Shown: positions 10,531-21,928, counted from the stretch's first letter. The stretch: DNA of 64,000 nucleotides from Ctena decussata (GCA_963989385.1 OZ022508.1:33502166-33566165); one strand, 5' to 3'. Numbers and translations are program-made. Notes: generated by a model from the sequence alone, not told the origin.

Positions 10531-10740
10531 TTTAGATATTAAAAAGCTTACTAGTCTAAAGTTCATCAGGAGGGACTTTAGATGGTTTGTGATGTGCACA
10601 GAATGATGACTATAATTAGAGGTTGGCTACAAATGACCCCCCCCCCCCCTTTTCAAGGAAAGATCAGGACAGGTGGGGTGACGCTAATTTACCAATATCA
10701 TTGTATGAAAAATGTAATAAATAAAAAAAATAAATAAATA

Positions 10741-10816
10741 GCCATGTTGCTGTTGTAATGAATTAGCCATGTTGCTGTTGTATTGAATTAGACATGTTGC
10801 TGTTGTATTGAATATT
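10741..10816 (+). repeat. 25-bp tandem repeat, 3 copies
   Basis: Three consecutive units containing CCATGTTGCTGTTGTATTGA start at 10741, 10766 and 10791. Confidence 0.85.
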
Positions 10817-11296
10817 GTAGAAGAGGGCTGTAACTAATGTTGTGAGAACTTGTAGCTCGACCCCATTGCTACTATTTGAGCAATAAAATATGTTTAAACT
10901 AATAAATGAAAAACAATCGAGCCTAAAGCTGAAAATTTATATAACATTAAATAACAAAACAAAACAAAGAAACAAGTCAGGATAAAAAGACAAATGTTTA
11001 ATGCACATTTAGCCTAGTTCACTGCCATATGCTGTTTCCCGCCAGCTGTCAGAACACGTAAACTAGCGTGTATGAGTCATTCCACAACGACTATCAGATT
11101 AGCTCTACAGCCAAAAACAGAACTGTCAATCACTGAGGGGCAAATTCAAATTTGCTAGCAGACAGCTAAAATCCTTTTCTGAAAAGTGTATAAGGAGATA
11201 TTATTTTAGAGTTTTTTCATGGTTGATGATATCAAGATAAAAATAATGTTTCTGCCAACTTTTATGAAAATTTGTTAAGTAAGTCGTGTATATTTT
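10817..11296. other. No gene seen
   Basis: AT-rich unique sequence with nothing recognised. Confidence 0.4.
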
Positions 11297-11730
11297 AATA
11301 ATAATAATAATAATAATAATCGACTTTATTTCTAGAGGGTGACACATTTAGCAAAAACTAATCTTCCATGAGGCCCTCTTTTAAATGTTTGTTCTGGAGC
11401 AACAGTGTACACTGCTTAGGAGGTAGATACTAAGTGGTCATCTTGTTGTTGTTGCTGTTTCTGTTCTCTTACGATGTTCCCAAGATGGCTCAGCGGAACG
11501 TATCCATAGTTGCATACACATGGAAGTGGCCATCTTGTCTTGTCTTGATATAAATTCTGCCAATGAAGGCACACCTTCTTCAGTTCTTCTTAGGATTTTT
11601 CTTAGCAAGTGGATGGTTAAAATGACTGTCTTCCCGTCACCCTATTTGCACTTCAAGATACTATTTACAACTTCGGCTTTTCTTATGCTAAGGATTTCTT
11701 TTATGCCTAATTCCCGGTCTTAATGACTAG
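11297..11730 (-). pseudogene. Possible degraded LINE-like or retroposed fragment
   Basis: A (TAA)n tract (11297-11321) abuts sequence whose minus strand, about 11720-11520, reads as interrupted protein (GIKEILSIRKAEVVNSILK, a stop, then GDGKTVILTIHLLRKILRRT). A trinucleotide tail next to a decayed minus-strand frame would fit a LINE 3' end. I do not recognise the protein, so this is only a suggestion. Confidence 0.25.
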
Positions 11731-11932
11731 CGTCCCATAAGAAGAACAATGTGCAAACAGTACAGACCCAGATCAGAGTCTACATTATTTTTATAAATTC
11801 TACAGCGATTTCCATACAAATCATAAAATAATAAACCAGACACCTCTGAAAGTATGACATGAGAACAGAAGAGTCCACTATGTATAAATGTGTTAAACTA
11901 TAATTCAAACTCTCTACAGAATGAGCCGCGAC

Positions 11933-12158
11933 ACGAGAAAACCAACAAAGTGGTTGTGCGCCCAGCGCAGACTCAGATCAGCCTGGGCATCCGCCCAGTC
12001 TGATCAGATTCTTCACTAAGTGCTTTAAGAGTAGCTAAGGGTCTAAGCTATCTCCATGCGGACAGCGAAGACTCTGATCAGACCGGGCGGATGCCCAGGC
12101 TGATCTGAGTCTGTGTTGGGCGCACAACCACTTTGTTGGTTTTCTCGTATTGCGGCTC
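11933..12158. repeat. GAGCCGCGACACGAGAAAAC palindromic MITE, copy 1 of 7
   Basis: The left end GAGCCGCGACACGAGAAAAC and the right end GTTTTCTCGTATTGCGGCTC are inverted. Inside are paired blocks AAGTGGTTGTGCGCCCAGCG / GGGCGCACAACCACTTTGTT and GATCAGCCTGGGCATCCGCC / GGGCGGATGCCCAGGCTGAT. A central unpaired stretch contains TAGCTAAGGGTCTAAGCTA. The other copies are listed separately. Confidence 0.9.
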
Positions 12159-12283
12159 AAATGTATCACTGTTTTCATCATAAGATCATTTGCCTAGCAT
12201 GTATGATTGAATCAACGGGCCTATGCTGGCAGCTCTTTTTAACCAATTTATGGCTAGTAGACTCTTCTATGCTGAGTCCATTC

Positions 12284-13141
12284 ATTTACATACATGTGAT
12301 GTCTCCCGGATCATCCGGGAGTCTCCCGGAAATGAAGTCCATCTCCCGCGCTCCCGGAAAGCCTTCAGAATCTCCCAGATGCTGAGTTTTCCCTTCATAA
12401 TTTTTTTCTGATACCCCTTTTCCAACGCCTTGCCCTTTTTCCCTGCCACTAAGGAGATATCCACATGTGTATTGACCTGTATTCACAGCATCAAATATTG
12501 TTTTGACTGTGCAATAAACAAACACATCATGTCTGTTGACATTAATCCCATTATTCAGGTCACTTATAAACTCACTGACCCGTGAAAACACATGGAGCTA
12601 TGTTTCAAAGAATTACCGATGAAATGAAGATATGTCACGTGAAAAGAAGCCGATAGCCCTGTTGCAGAATTTGAACATTGTTATATACATTTTTATCAGT
12701 TTTTACAGCTCTGAGTACCTTTAAACAAAACTTATTTGTTTATGAAAGAAGATTAGTAGATTTACTGAACTAGAAATTTCAAGGGAGGCAAATCTGTATG
12801 AAATCTCAAGTAAACCCTTTTGCAAAAGCTAGATTCTGTGCCAACTAATGATTCAAATAACAGTAATACAATAATAAATGAAAAATTATAATAATTAAAG
12901 AAAAGAGGTTTTTTTGTGGGTGGGGGTGGGGGCTGGGGGGGAGTAACTCAAAAGTAAACTAAACAAACTCTACTATAGTTCATGTTCTGTTTTAAAATAA
13001 GAAAAAAATACAGTAAAGTACGTGAAACGACGCATCAAAGTTGCCGTCAAAAAGTCTCCCTGATGGAGAACTCAATCTCCCTGAAATGAAATCCAAATCT
13101 CCCACATGGTCATCGGGAGTTCATCACATGTATGCATTTAT
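12284..13141. repeat. TIR element with CTCCCGG-rich ends
   Basis: Left: CATACATGTGATGTCTCCCG then AATGAAGTCCATCTCCCG. Right, inverted: CTCCCTGAAATGAAATCC ... ATCACATGTATGC. The arms run about 90 bp with gaps. The interior (12470-13040) has no recognised gene. Confidence 0.5.
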
Positions 13142-13214
13142 AGGGGTGTCTGCCGCGCGGATTTTTTTATTTTATTTTTTGAATAGAAATTGCTATAAAT
13201 TTTATGCAAACAAT

Positions 13215-13285
13215 GTAGAACCTGATTAGACGCAGCGTTCTGTGGCGTCTGTTTGAGTCTGCACTGTTTGCACATGTCTTTTTAT
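13215..13285. repeat. GATCAG-type stem-loop, diverged
   Basis: GTAGAACCTGATTAGACGCA ... CTGTTTGAGTCTGCACTGTT shows the flank order of the 23090-23150 stem-loop. Confidence 0.4.
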
Positions 13286-13574
13286 GGGGCGCTGAGCTCT
13301 TGTGTTTGGTCGTTACGATGCAAGTAACAAACTTTCGACCTTTTCCTAGATCATCACAAACAATTTGGCTTCCCAACATTATTTATCTTTCAGCATACTC
13401 AATTCTGTTACAGGAAATGACAAAGCACCAGTTTACTGCACATAATTTATTAACTGAAAGAAGCAGTATCGACTACTGATAAAGTGTTCGACGTGCAACA
13501 CATTTGAATGCGAGGAAAAATTTATGCTTTTCGGGAAGCAGGTGGTGATGGTTTGGATCCACTTTAAGCTCCCT

Positions 13575-13791
13575 CAGTAATCTTTAACCGACCGTTTCAA
13601 GACGGTTATTCTGTTGTGGTTCCTCAATATTATATATTGCTATGGTCGCTTGTCTATGGTTTCTAGCAGTGTGGCCGTCTCAATAGCTGCCAATTCTGCT
13701 TTCTGTTTTGTTTTCTTCTGTAAATTAAAAAAAGGTAAAAATAGATGTTGCTACTCATTCGTATACCGTGCGTGTATTTATTTCTTTTTCT

Positions 13792-13826
<35 letters not shown>

Positions 13827-13900
13827 CTTTTTCCCTTTTGGTTTTGAGGGCGGGATATGAGGGATTTGACTGTATCAGTTCCTGATCTTTGCCTATCTTT
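13575..13900 (+). repeat. Interspersed repeat with (TG)n, longest copy
   Basis: ACCGTTTCAAGACGGTTATT, TGTCTATGGTTTCTAGCAGT, GGTAAAAATAGATGTTGCTA, then (TG)n at about 13794-13822, then GGTTTTGAGGGCGGGATATG and GATTTGACTGTATCAGTTCC. It joins the parts seen separately at 3424-3600 and 10356-10530. Confidence 0.7.
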
Positions 13901-14089
13901 TAACTATGAGATAATCTCAATAATTTCAGCTAAACAATATACATAGATCTACAACCATTCACTAAAGAATCTAGAAGGCTTATCCAATTATACTCTGCTT
14001 TACAAAGGTTTAAATACAAGCAAAATTGTGTTTTAAAGCAGTTGGGGATCATGTTTGATATTTTAACGAAGGTCTGTAATGAGATCTGG

Positions 14090-14668
14090 ACAACAAGGGA
14101 ATGGCTGATCATATGGACTCAGTCCCTAACTATAAAACTCCCTAAAACCGGAAACCTTCAGCTCTGCAAGAACTACGGAACCATCAGCTAAGGGTTATCT
14201 TGATCAGGCTTAAACCCCAAGCTAAAGTGAAAATCACCGGAGAACAGGCTGAGGTCGGAGATGAGCTGAAACAACCACCACAGAAGAGACCCTTTATCTC
14301 AGAATACTATGTGAAAATATCTTCAACATCATCAAAAACTGTACCATGTCTTCATTGATTTCAAAAAGCCTTTGATAGGGTATGGCAATCAGCCTCATGG
14401 GCCACCGTGTAGAAGTATTATACCAATGCAAATCTATTTCGCGCCATTAAGAATCTGTATGACAAGGCGGCAAGTGCAGCCCAGATGAATGATAGCATTG
14501 TAAAATGGTTCAGAACAACAGCTGGAGTTCGGCAAGGACGCCTTCTGTCACATACCCTCTGCAACATTTTTCTCGAAAGGATTATGTTTAACGCTCTGGA
14601 AGAACATCAGAATCAAAATTGTTTTCCGGTGATACGTCCAAGGACAATAATTCACCAGGACCTGTGAT
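14090..14668 (+). pseudogene. Non-LTR retrotransposon reverse transcriptase fragment, decayed
   Basis: Translation in shifting frames gives pieces of a LINE reverse transcriptase: LPKTGNLQLCKNYGTIS, RLKPQAKVK, then HVFIDFKKAFDRVWQSA (motif A, by frameshift), LFRAIKNLYDKAASAAQMND and FRTTAGVRQGRLLSHTLCNI (motif B region). Stops and frameshifts interrupt it, and the YADD motif is not reached. It differs from the LINE at 41979-43817, so two lineages are present. The reverse-transcriptase identity is secure; the clade is not assigned. Confidence 0.8.
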
Positions 14669-15884
14669 CAGGGAAGCTAGTCCCTAGCCCTTACAAGAAA
14701 AGTAAACTTAGTAACTGAATCTTCTGCACACTCAGCAGCAGAAATAAGAGAATCTTCCAGGGAATTTCAATCTCCAATAGTCTGGGGGGAGAAACTGGAC
14801 TTGTAAATGTCAGTCCCAGCCAATGGGGTTTGAAAAGCCAGGGAATGATGATTCCTGGGGCGCCTACTTGGAGGAACAAGGTCATTTATGGGTATACTGG
14901 CTGTATACCTTTGTAAAGCATTAATGGTAAGCAGAGATGACAGTGTAATAAACGTTTAAGATGAATACAAATAAAATTTCTATTTAAGTCGGACATGTTA
15001 TAACAGTGAAAACATTAGCTATGTATAGCTATTTACCGACTCACAAATATGACAAATATAATAATGTGTAATACATACTAAAGAAACATTAAGAGGTAGG
15101 CAATATTTTAAACAGCACATTATTTCTAAGAAATATTAAAAATGTCTGTTGCAAGGAACATTATCAATACTGGAGAAAAAAATATTAGTAAGCAATTAAG
15201 AATCTTAAAGGAGTTAAGATCTTCAGACATATACACTTACGTAATAGTTTATTGAGTTTATTTACATGCCATGTCCGTTTCTTGGCTGTCCTTCAATTCA
15301 TATTACAGTGAAGTCTGGGTGGCTGACACTGACATATTTTGGTGTTGTGTTCTATTCGTTTCAATGGGTCCATCGAATTACCCAAATGCACCCCAAACCA
15401 CCCCAAAACACAAGAAAACCACCCAAACCACTTTTCTTAATTTTGTTTCAGGTAAAAATAGCTTGCAAAAAAAATGTTTATGCTTTTAATGATTTCAAAA
15501 GTGGAAAATAAGAAGAGAAATAATATCTTTTTATGCAGAAAAAGTGATTTTCATATGGTATGTGCTGATAATAACTAAGTGGTATATGTATGTATGCCGT
15601 TTGTATGTATGTATATATGTAGACACAATATATGCTTGCAGGTCTGCATATATGTTTGACAGCAAGTGCAGGTTATATGCACGTGAAAGTATATGCATGT
15701 TATATACCATTCAGATTCATGGACGCACACTTTTACAAATACAAGTATGGCCTGAAAGGCCCAACATATTGGGGTAATTCGATGGACCGCGTTTCAATTG
15801 ACACGGCGATAGGACCAACAGTCACTGTACAAACAAACGTTCAGGCACCCAGAACGGTGCTAAGGGTTAATAATCTAGCTGAAA
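14669..15884. other. No gene recognised upstream of MRPS21
   Basis: AT-rich sequence; the last few hundred bases must hold the MRPS21 promoter and 5' UTR but no core motif is clear. TATGTATG-type simple repeats lie near 15590-15650. Confidence 0.35.
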
Positions 15885-18800
15885 ATGAGACACCCGTTGT
15901 TTTTTGCCAGAACTGTCCTTGTGAAAAACCAAGACGTTGACAGAGCATTTAGAATTTTAAACAAGTACGATTTTGTTTAAATTTTTTAGATAAGCCGCAT
16001 GGTAGAACAATACGGTCGTTGACACGACTCTAGATTTATGGTTGAGTAATCGAATTTCGAAGGTTACCTTATTTCGGGTGGTAGCTATCTGGTGTTAAAA
16101 ATTTTAATAAGTGTTTATACTGCGCTCAGAAATCACTCAACCTTGACTTTATCAAGGTGTTACAGGTAAATTAGGTGTTATTATTATAGTTTCTAACTGG
16201 GTTGGGCAGGAACAGCAGCATTGGAGTAGGGCAATATACATTTTCAATCAAAAGGGCTTGTAACACTCTGTTTCAGGCTAGTCATAGTTAAGTTATTTCA
16301 TTAATTATACTTAATAATGACTCTAGCCTGAAAAGAGTGATACAAGCCCTTTGTTTTATTGTGTTCACGGCTTCACGCCCACAAAGTCATTACAATGGGC
16401 TGGCTACTGGATAACGCCACCATAGGAACCCACCTTTTTTCTGTATCCTGGTGTGATTGTAGTCAGTGTGGAGGGAATGTCAAGCAGCAGCTGTCAAGAA
16501 TCCAAGTTGACGGTTAAGACTCAATCACGTATATGGGAGACTCTCACTCACTTCTCATCTCGAAGAAGTGGAATGGAGCCTGTCACTCCCACCACATCAT
16601 AATGATGCACCAAGTCCCATCTAGTAGAGGTTATGTGCTGATTGTTTGGGGAGGGGGGGGGGGAGGCTCAGTCTGGCTGCTGGTAATTTATATGACTATT
16701 TTCCAAAAGTTCCTCTTTGAGTAAATTGTGCCAACTTATCAATGTTTATAATTAGCTGGGATATTGACAAAAGATCGACACCACATAAGAACGACATGCC
16801 AAAGTTCAACACGTCAATAATTATTGATTGACACAACAAAAGACAGACACAGGTCAGTAGATCGACACAACAACCAGGGCGTACATTGCAGGGGAAGTTG
16901 GGCGATAACTTCGCCTTGGAGCTAAAAACTTCGCTCTGGGTTTCCCGAAAAGGGAAGTTCGAGTCGCTCTGTTTTTTTCTGGGTTATAAGATCAATAAAT
17001 TTGTCAAAATGACAGGCGCCAGTTTATGAAATTTGAACGCCAATTTACAAAGCGCCTTTTCATTTATCAGCATTAATCCCATTACCGACCCTGATTGAGC
17101 TTTGATCTTGATAGGTGTTGCCGACATCAAGTTGGTAAAATTAACACCACAGCAAAGCCAAAGGTAGTACAGTTAATCCACTAAGTGACAAGCGAAGAGC
17201 TTTGATCCCGCTACATTTTGCCAACTTCATCTATCCATCTGCTTTGGCAGCAGGTGTAAAGCGCATTCTGATCATGGTCTTTATTGATTGCTAAGTTATG
17301 GTATAATTTTTTTTATCTTTCAACTAGGGTGATAACGAGCAGAGTAGATATGATGTGACAGCCCTCACTTAACCAGGCTTACATTTTTTAAGTCTGTCGC
17401 ATTCTGCGAAGTTCAGAATGTTAATGCTGGTCGCGCAGACAAGTGCAGGACGACGCATCAGGTTATGATCTACATCGTAGTTCATAGAATTTAAATGAGA
17501 CCTTCTGCCATCTGAAACGGAGACTAATCAGAGTCTGTCATTAATAGATTGTTCATTAAAAAAAAGTTGGCTTTCATCAGACTTTGTGAGTGGGCGTGCT
17601 AATCTGCATCGTATGCACATACACCATTAGTACGTTTCAAAAGTAGCCTTCAGAGCATAATTTCATGGCTAGACACACTGACAATCAGTCAGTGGCACGT
17701 GCAGATTTGTACAGATGTGTCATGGTAAAGATACCTTGTGCATATGCCAAGAAAACTGACATAGATCAGCCTGCAAGTCAACACAGTCTTATTGGAGTCT
17801 TCTCTGCTCACATCAAACCTACATGAATGAACAATGATCAGTGTGCAAATTTATCACGGATTTGGGCGGGAAAAAAGAAATTGACAAGGTCATTACTTTC
17901 ACTTTCAGTTTTGCGTTTTAACAAGGATAGGACATAAAAAAAATAACAAACGTCTCACTTTGCAGTCTTTGCTTTGTTTCTTTTGAAGTCGCTCGGCTTC
18001 AGCTAGAGAGCGATTTAATGTCACCCGTTTTTTTGGGGCCCAGTGCACACTCTGAACAAGAGATCGAAATAAACATAAAAAAACCTTGACAGTTTATTTT
18101 GCACAAGTTTATTATGGCTCAATAAAAAATATATATTTCCAAGGAGTTAAACATCATGATAAAAAGATAGATCTTAAACAGATTGGTGCTTGGTTATAAT
18201 CTTTTGTAGACCGAGCTTCTGCTTCATCAACTGTCACTGTTCTCCCGTTGCAGTCGTTTAAGGCACACTTCCAATAACTGATTTATTTGAAAGATTTATT
18301 ATAAATTTTGTTTTCATGTTTTCTGTCCTTTCATGTAAATAAAACCCTCAGAATATATTGATCTCTTAAGCACGCTCATTGTTTGCCATCAGGTATACAT
18401 TTACGGCAAGTTGTTTATTAATGCACGCCGACCAGTGGCCATGTTATGAGAAAAGGCTTGTAAAAATGGTCTACGCTATGATGAGACAGACACAACAAGC
18501 CGATCTGTTGTCATTCTGTCTATTATCGTGTCGTTTGTACGTTGTATCAATCTTTTGTCATGTCGTTTGTCTGTCATGTTGATCTTTTGGTTGTCGATCT
18601 TTTGGTCATAAACCCAATTAGCTTGGGTTGTGAACAATTTTATGGTCACTTTTCTGTTTTCTACCTTAAGGTAAGGTTGTCCTTAAATTTAAGAATGACT
18701 GTGAACCAGGACCAAGAACTACTTAATGCACAACACAAATACATTCCCATCTCTAAAGATGGATCTAGGCTTTTGGAACTGTTTTGGATGGTACAAGATG

Positions 18801-19340
18801 AATATAGATTTTTGGAACTGTTGAAATTCAGCTATAAGATGTGTTTTCTCTTTCAAAACGTCTGGAAGAAAAAAAACCTTCTTATAGCTGAAGTTTTGGA
18901 AGAGAAAACCCATCTTATAGCTGAAGTTTTGGCAGAGAAAACCCATCTTATAGCTGAAGTTTTGGAAGAGAAAACCCATCTTATAGCTGAAGTTTTGGAA
19001 GAGAAAACCCATCTTATAGCTGAAGTTTTGGAAGAGAAAACCCATCTTATAGCTGAGTTTTGGAAGAGAAAACCCATCTAATAGCCAAATTACACAACTG
19101 ATTTACAAATTCAGGGCAGTTTTGGAAGGGGAATTAATACGGTAATTTTTTGTGTGTTTCAGAGTCTTACGGAATGAAAATATACTAGAAGAAGCTAGGG
19201 AGAATATGCGATTTGAACCACCTACCCAAAAAAGAAAGCGACTATGTCACGAGAGATGTGTTAGAATATACGGTTCGGAGATGGGACGGAAGATTAATAT
19301 GTTGATGAAAAAGAACAGGAGAGATCCATGGCCTAGATGA
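15885..19340 (+). CDS. MRPS21: Mitochondrial small ribosomal subunit protein bS21m
   Basis: Coding exons are 15885-15964 (80 nt) and 19163-19340 (178 nt): 85 aa, close to the ~87 aa usual in animals. Exon 1 gives MRHPLFFARTVLVKNQDVDR then AFRILN. It stops after the first two bases of a Lys codon at AA|GTACGA. The acceptor GTGTTTCAG|A supplies the third base, and exon 2 continues VLRNENILEEARENMRFEPP ... RCVRIYGSEMGRKINMLMKK and ends NRRDPWPR. The basic C-terminus and the RTV-V...V-AF-LN start are hallmarks of the S21 family. The protein belongs to the mitoribosome small subunit, where bacterial S21 sits near the mRNA/16S 3' end. ATG at 15885 has A at -3 and an in-frame TAG at 15876. The 3.2-kb intron holds repeats, including a 33-bp minisatellite ending 81 bp before exon 2. 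Confidence 0.93.
16251..16352. repeat. Palindromic MITE in MRPS21 intron
   Basis: AAAGGGCTTGTAACACTCTG and GAGTGATACAAGCCCTTT are inverted, and the arms continue with TTTCAGGCTAGTCAT / ATGACTCTAGCCTGAAA. The arms are about 36 bp. Confidence 0.8.
16752..18624. mobile_element. Possible 1.9-kb TIR transposon in MRPS21 intron
   Basis: The left side carries ATTAGCTGGG, TTGACAAAAGATCGACACCA and CAACAAAAGACAGACAC. The right side carries inverted counterparts (GTCTGTCATGTTGATC, TTTTGGTTGTCGATCTTTTG, CCCAATTAGC). The motif AAAAGATCGACA is repeated within each end. No transposase frame was seen, so it would be non-autonomous or decayed. Boundaries are approximate. Confidence 0.4.
18720..18883 (+). repeat. 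AGATGGATCTAG repeat from which the minisatellite grew
   Basis: AAAGATGGATCTAGGCTTTTGGAACTG-type blocks and TTCAGCTATAAGATG resemble the repeats at 53440-53545, 55070-55262 and 63301-63415. The next feature is an expansion of the end of this element. Confidence 0.55.
18884..19081 (+). repeat. 33-bp minisatellite, 6 copies
   Basis: Units begin ATAGCTGAAGTTTTGGAAGA and end AAACCCATCTT, starting at 18884, 18917, 18950, 18983, 19016 and 19049. They are nearly identical (one GGCAGAG variant). Because 33 is divisible by 3, the array stays open (IAEVLEEKTHL repeated), but it lies within the MRPS21 intron and is not taken as a gene. Confidence 0.95.
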
Positions 19341-19520
19341 TTGTTAAAAACATTTCATAGAGTTTGTGATTTTCAAGACACATTTCGTTAAAAAAAACTT
19401 GTGATATTTGAGAAGAAGACATATACCATATTTTATACTGAACAATTCGAATTCAGAAATTTTTGAAAAAATTTAGAGGGCAAGATAAGGTAGAATAAGG
19501 GTCACAAATTAGGGAGTATC

Positions 19521-19756
19521 TTAACCCATTTATCCCCAATGTCCAGTGAAAGGGACATTTGCCAACATTGAAGACACAGATCAGATGCCGCCAAATGCGG
19601 CATCTGATCAGTGACTGCAGTGTTTGCATATGAAAAAATATGGGTACTTTCAAAGAAAATAAAAATGATAAATAAACTGGTCCAGGCACCCCTTACATGA
19701 TAATGGACTCATCCAATATATGAGGACAGAAGATTCCACTAGGGATAAAGGGGTCA
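19521..19756. repeat. MITE with TTAACCC ends and GATCAG core
   Basis: The ends are TTAACCCATTTATCCC and GGGATAAAGGGGTCAA. The core hairpin is CAGATCAGATGCCGCC / GGCATCTGATCAGTG. A related element is at 53551-53774. Confidence 0.7.
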
Positions 19757-19790
19757 ACTCTTCTCTTACCAGTATGGATTAAGGTTATAT

Positions 19791-20025
19791 TTAAGATAAA
19801 TGGGTACACTTGCAGGGGCAACAACTCTGATTTCATTTTTGCCTCCTAGATAGGGGTCAACTCTTAAAGGAAAGAATTAGCTCCACTAGGAGCAAATTCT
19901 TTCCTTTAGGAGTAGATCCCATTTTAGTAGGGCGTCTTTGTCCAGGGAGGATATCAGGAAGTCACAGAAGTTATTTCCCTTTGTAAAACTGGCAGAAAAA
20001 GATGGAGGTGCGCCCATTTGCCTTA
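19791..20025. repeat. Hairpin MITE, AGCAAATTCTTTCCTTT family, full copy
   Basis: Inverted ends TTAAGATAAATGGGTACACT / GTGCGCCCATTTGCCTTAA enclose the hairpin CAACTCTTAAAGGAAAGAAT / ATTCTTTCCTTTAGGAGTAG and the block GAAGTCACAGAAGTTATTTC. Confidence 0.75.
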
Positions 20026-20500
20026 AGAGGTTTTCATAATAATTCTGCCAGTTGTTATAAAGTAATAATTCTACTCCTTTTGAATTTGGAATGCCATTTT
20101 GTCTTAGCAGTTGATGTTTTATATACTCACTGTGTGCAAAACAAGCTGTTTAGACCCTGGTCACACAGTGGGAGCCTCTACTCTACTAATCCCAATACAT
20201 ACAACAGTAGAAATGTCTTGGGACAAATGTTTATACACTGTTTAAACATGATGTGTCATGGAATACACTGTTTTATGCTTTGAAAAAAATTCAGTTGGTT
20301 TCTTTCTGCCACAGACCCATGCAAACAATGAGGACACAGATCAGCTCATTTACTGAGCCTGATCAAAGACTTCCCTTCTCAGTATCTGTACATATACAGT
20401 AAAAAGTCTAAAATCTTAGACCTACAAAATAGGGCCCTAGAATCTGCTACCGTTACACTGACGCTACTTCACAGTAGTGTAGTGAAGCGGAACGCAACGT
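20026..20500. other. No gene seen
   Basis: No supported exon; ACAGATCAGCTCATTTACTG...CCTGATCA near 20335-20365 is another decayed GATCAG stem. Confidence 0.35.
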
Positions 20501-20539
20501 CAGGAGTCGCATGACTACTAAAAACTGGGACACCCTGGG

Positions 20540-20720
20540 TGACCCAAGATAACTACCATTGTTGTCTTAAAAAATGGAAGAGTTTGGTTTTACAATGCAG
20601 TAATGCGTCCAAAAGATGCAGATGGAATGGCAAAATAGTGTAGACCCTGATCAGACTGCTCCTTACTGTTTGCTCAGACCTATCTGTCCCAGAGTTTATG
20701 GAACAGTTTTTTCAGGGTCT
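20540..20720 (+). repeat. Repeat with AAAAGATGCAGATGGAATGG block, copy 1
   Basis: TACAATGCAGTAATGCG, AAAAGATGCAGATGGAATGG, then TAGACCCTGATCAGACTGCT. Copies 2 and 3 are at 22975-23180 and 55880-56130. Confidence 0.65.
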
Positions 20721-21349
20721 ACAAGGATTTTGTTGCTTACATAGAAGATTGATCAGATTGTGCAGATTTGTAAGTTAATTTGAGCCTTTTCTGTTCACAT
20801 GTGCCAAAAGGTACTGTTTCCGATGCCATGATTGATTCACTGATTAAAGACAACCAAAAATAAAATCAAAAATAAAAAAAGTTGAAGAAGCTTTATTAAC
20901 AGTGTTTATTAGAAACAGAATCACCAGCACTCAGTGGAGAGCTATTACTTATTTAACTGCAACATAACAAATTTCATTGAAATACGCACTGACATAAAGT
21001 ATATTGTACATGTAAAGTTTATCATCCTAGCACTACCCTTTCTGTTCTGTTCTATACCACTATGCCCATGTCAGCAAGGGAGCTGCTTATACCATTTTCT
21101 AGCCCCATTTGTATTGCACAATGCACAGCTGGTGCTTGTGGTGGCACCCTTAGGGTCACTCTGCAACCTCCTACACCTGATACAGATACTCTGCTGGGAA
21201 GTGGGTTTAAGGTCATTTTCACAAGCCAAGGGTACAAATTCCACTGTGTTCCTTACATGCTCTTCACAAGACAAGGGTACTAAGTCCACTCTGTTCCTTA
21301 CTTACATAAGGAACAAAGTGGACATAGTGCCCTTGGCTTGCTAAGATGG
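20721..21349. other. No gene recognised; local repeats
   Basis: Three related blocks (ACTCTGTTCCTTACTTAC / AAGGAACAAAGTGGAC / CACTGTGTTCCTTACATG) between 21240 and 21325 form a small inverted/tandem arrangement. Frames here have no family resemblance. Confidence 0.35.
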
Positions 21350-21600
21350 TTTAAGGTAAAGTCTGAAGGTGTATAACTTCCCAGCTATGGTTTGGTTGCC
21401 ATTGTTGAAATTTGTGACAACTTTAACTGGTTGGTATTTTCCTCACTTTTTTTTTTGTGTAAAATCCCTTCTCTGGAGGCTACCCTTAAAAGAAAGAATT
21501 TGCTCTGTAGAGAGCAAATTCTTTCCTTTAAGAGTAGCCTCTTGTGACAATGAAGGCAAATTCTACTTTAGAATGTCCTCCCTAGGTGGTGCATCCATAC
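21350..21600. repeat. Hairpin MITE, AGCAAATTCTTTCCTTT family
   Basis: Hairpin 21476-21541: AGGCTACCCTTAAAAGAAAG / CTTTCCTTTAAGAGTAGCCT around CTCTGTAGAGAG. Confidence 0.6.
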
Positions 21601-21609
21601 ACAATATTA

Positions 21610-21775
21610 GCTCTTGAAACAGTATTTCAGTCTATCAAGCTGTCCCAAAGAGAGAGAAGTAAGAGAATGATACTATAGCCAAGAAAAAAAAAAAAAAAGA
21701 AAACATTCTCATCCTACACCTACTGCAAGAACAGCAGACTCGTGAGCAAAAATGGCCCATATCATACAAGGTCCT
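21610..21775 (-). repeat. AACC-tailed SINE-like retroposon, partial
   Basis: GAAACAGTATTTCAGTCTAT, GAGAGAGAAG and CACCTACTGCAAGAACAGCA match the antisense copy at 3886-4117 in order. Confidence 0.5.
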
Positions 21776-21928
21776 TTGATAATCTCTTCTTGTCTGTACT
21801 GCGTTCGGTCATCTACCTAATCTTGAATAGACCAAGGGTTTAGAGGGAGTAGGGTCACACAAGCTGAAAATCAGCCCTGTAAAATCATAAAATTTCAAAC
21901 GTCAAATCAAATCTTTGTTCCTTTTTAT

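Noticed and set aside
15632..15940. 102-codon plus-strand frame ending CPCEKPRR
   Set aside because: It overlaps MRPS21 exon 1 in another frame; the exon 1 frame matches the S21 family and splices in phase, so this is a shadow.
17661..17780. ATGGCTAGACACAC as an MRPS21-like start (MARH)
   Set aside because: The following residues do not match the family and no donor follows in phase.
18628..18670. Alternative MRPS21 first exon (MVTFLFSTL before AAG|GTAAGG)
   Set aside because: It keeps phase but has no similarity to the S21 N-terminus; 15885-15964 matches the family.
18542..19081. 179-codon frame through the 33-bp minisatellite
   Set aside because: Half is tandem repeat translation and the rest is dispersed repeat; it lies inside the MRPS21 intron.
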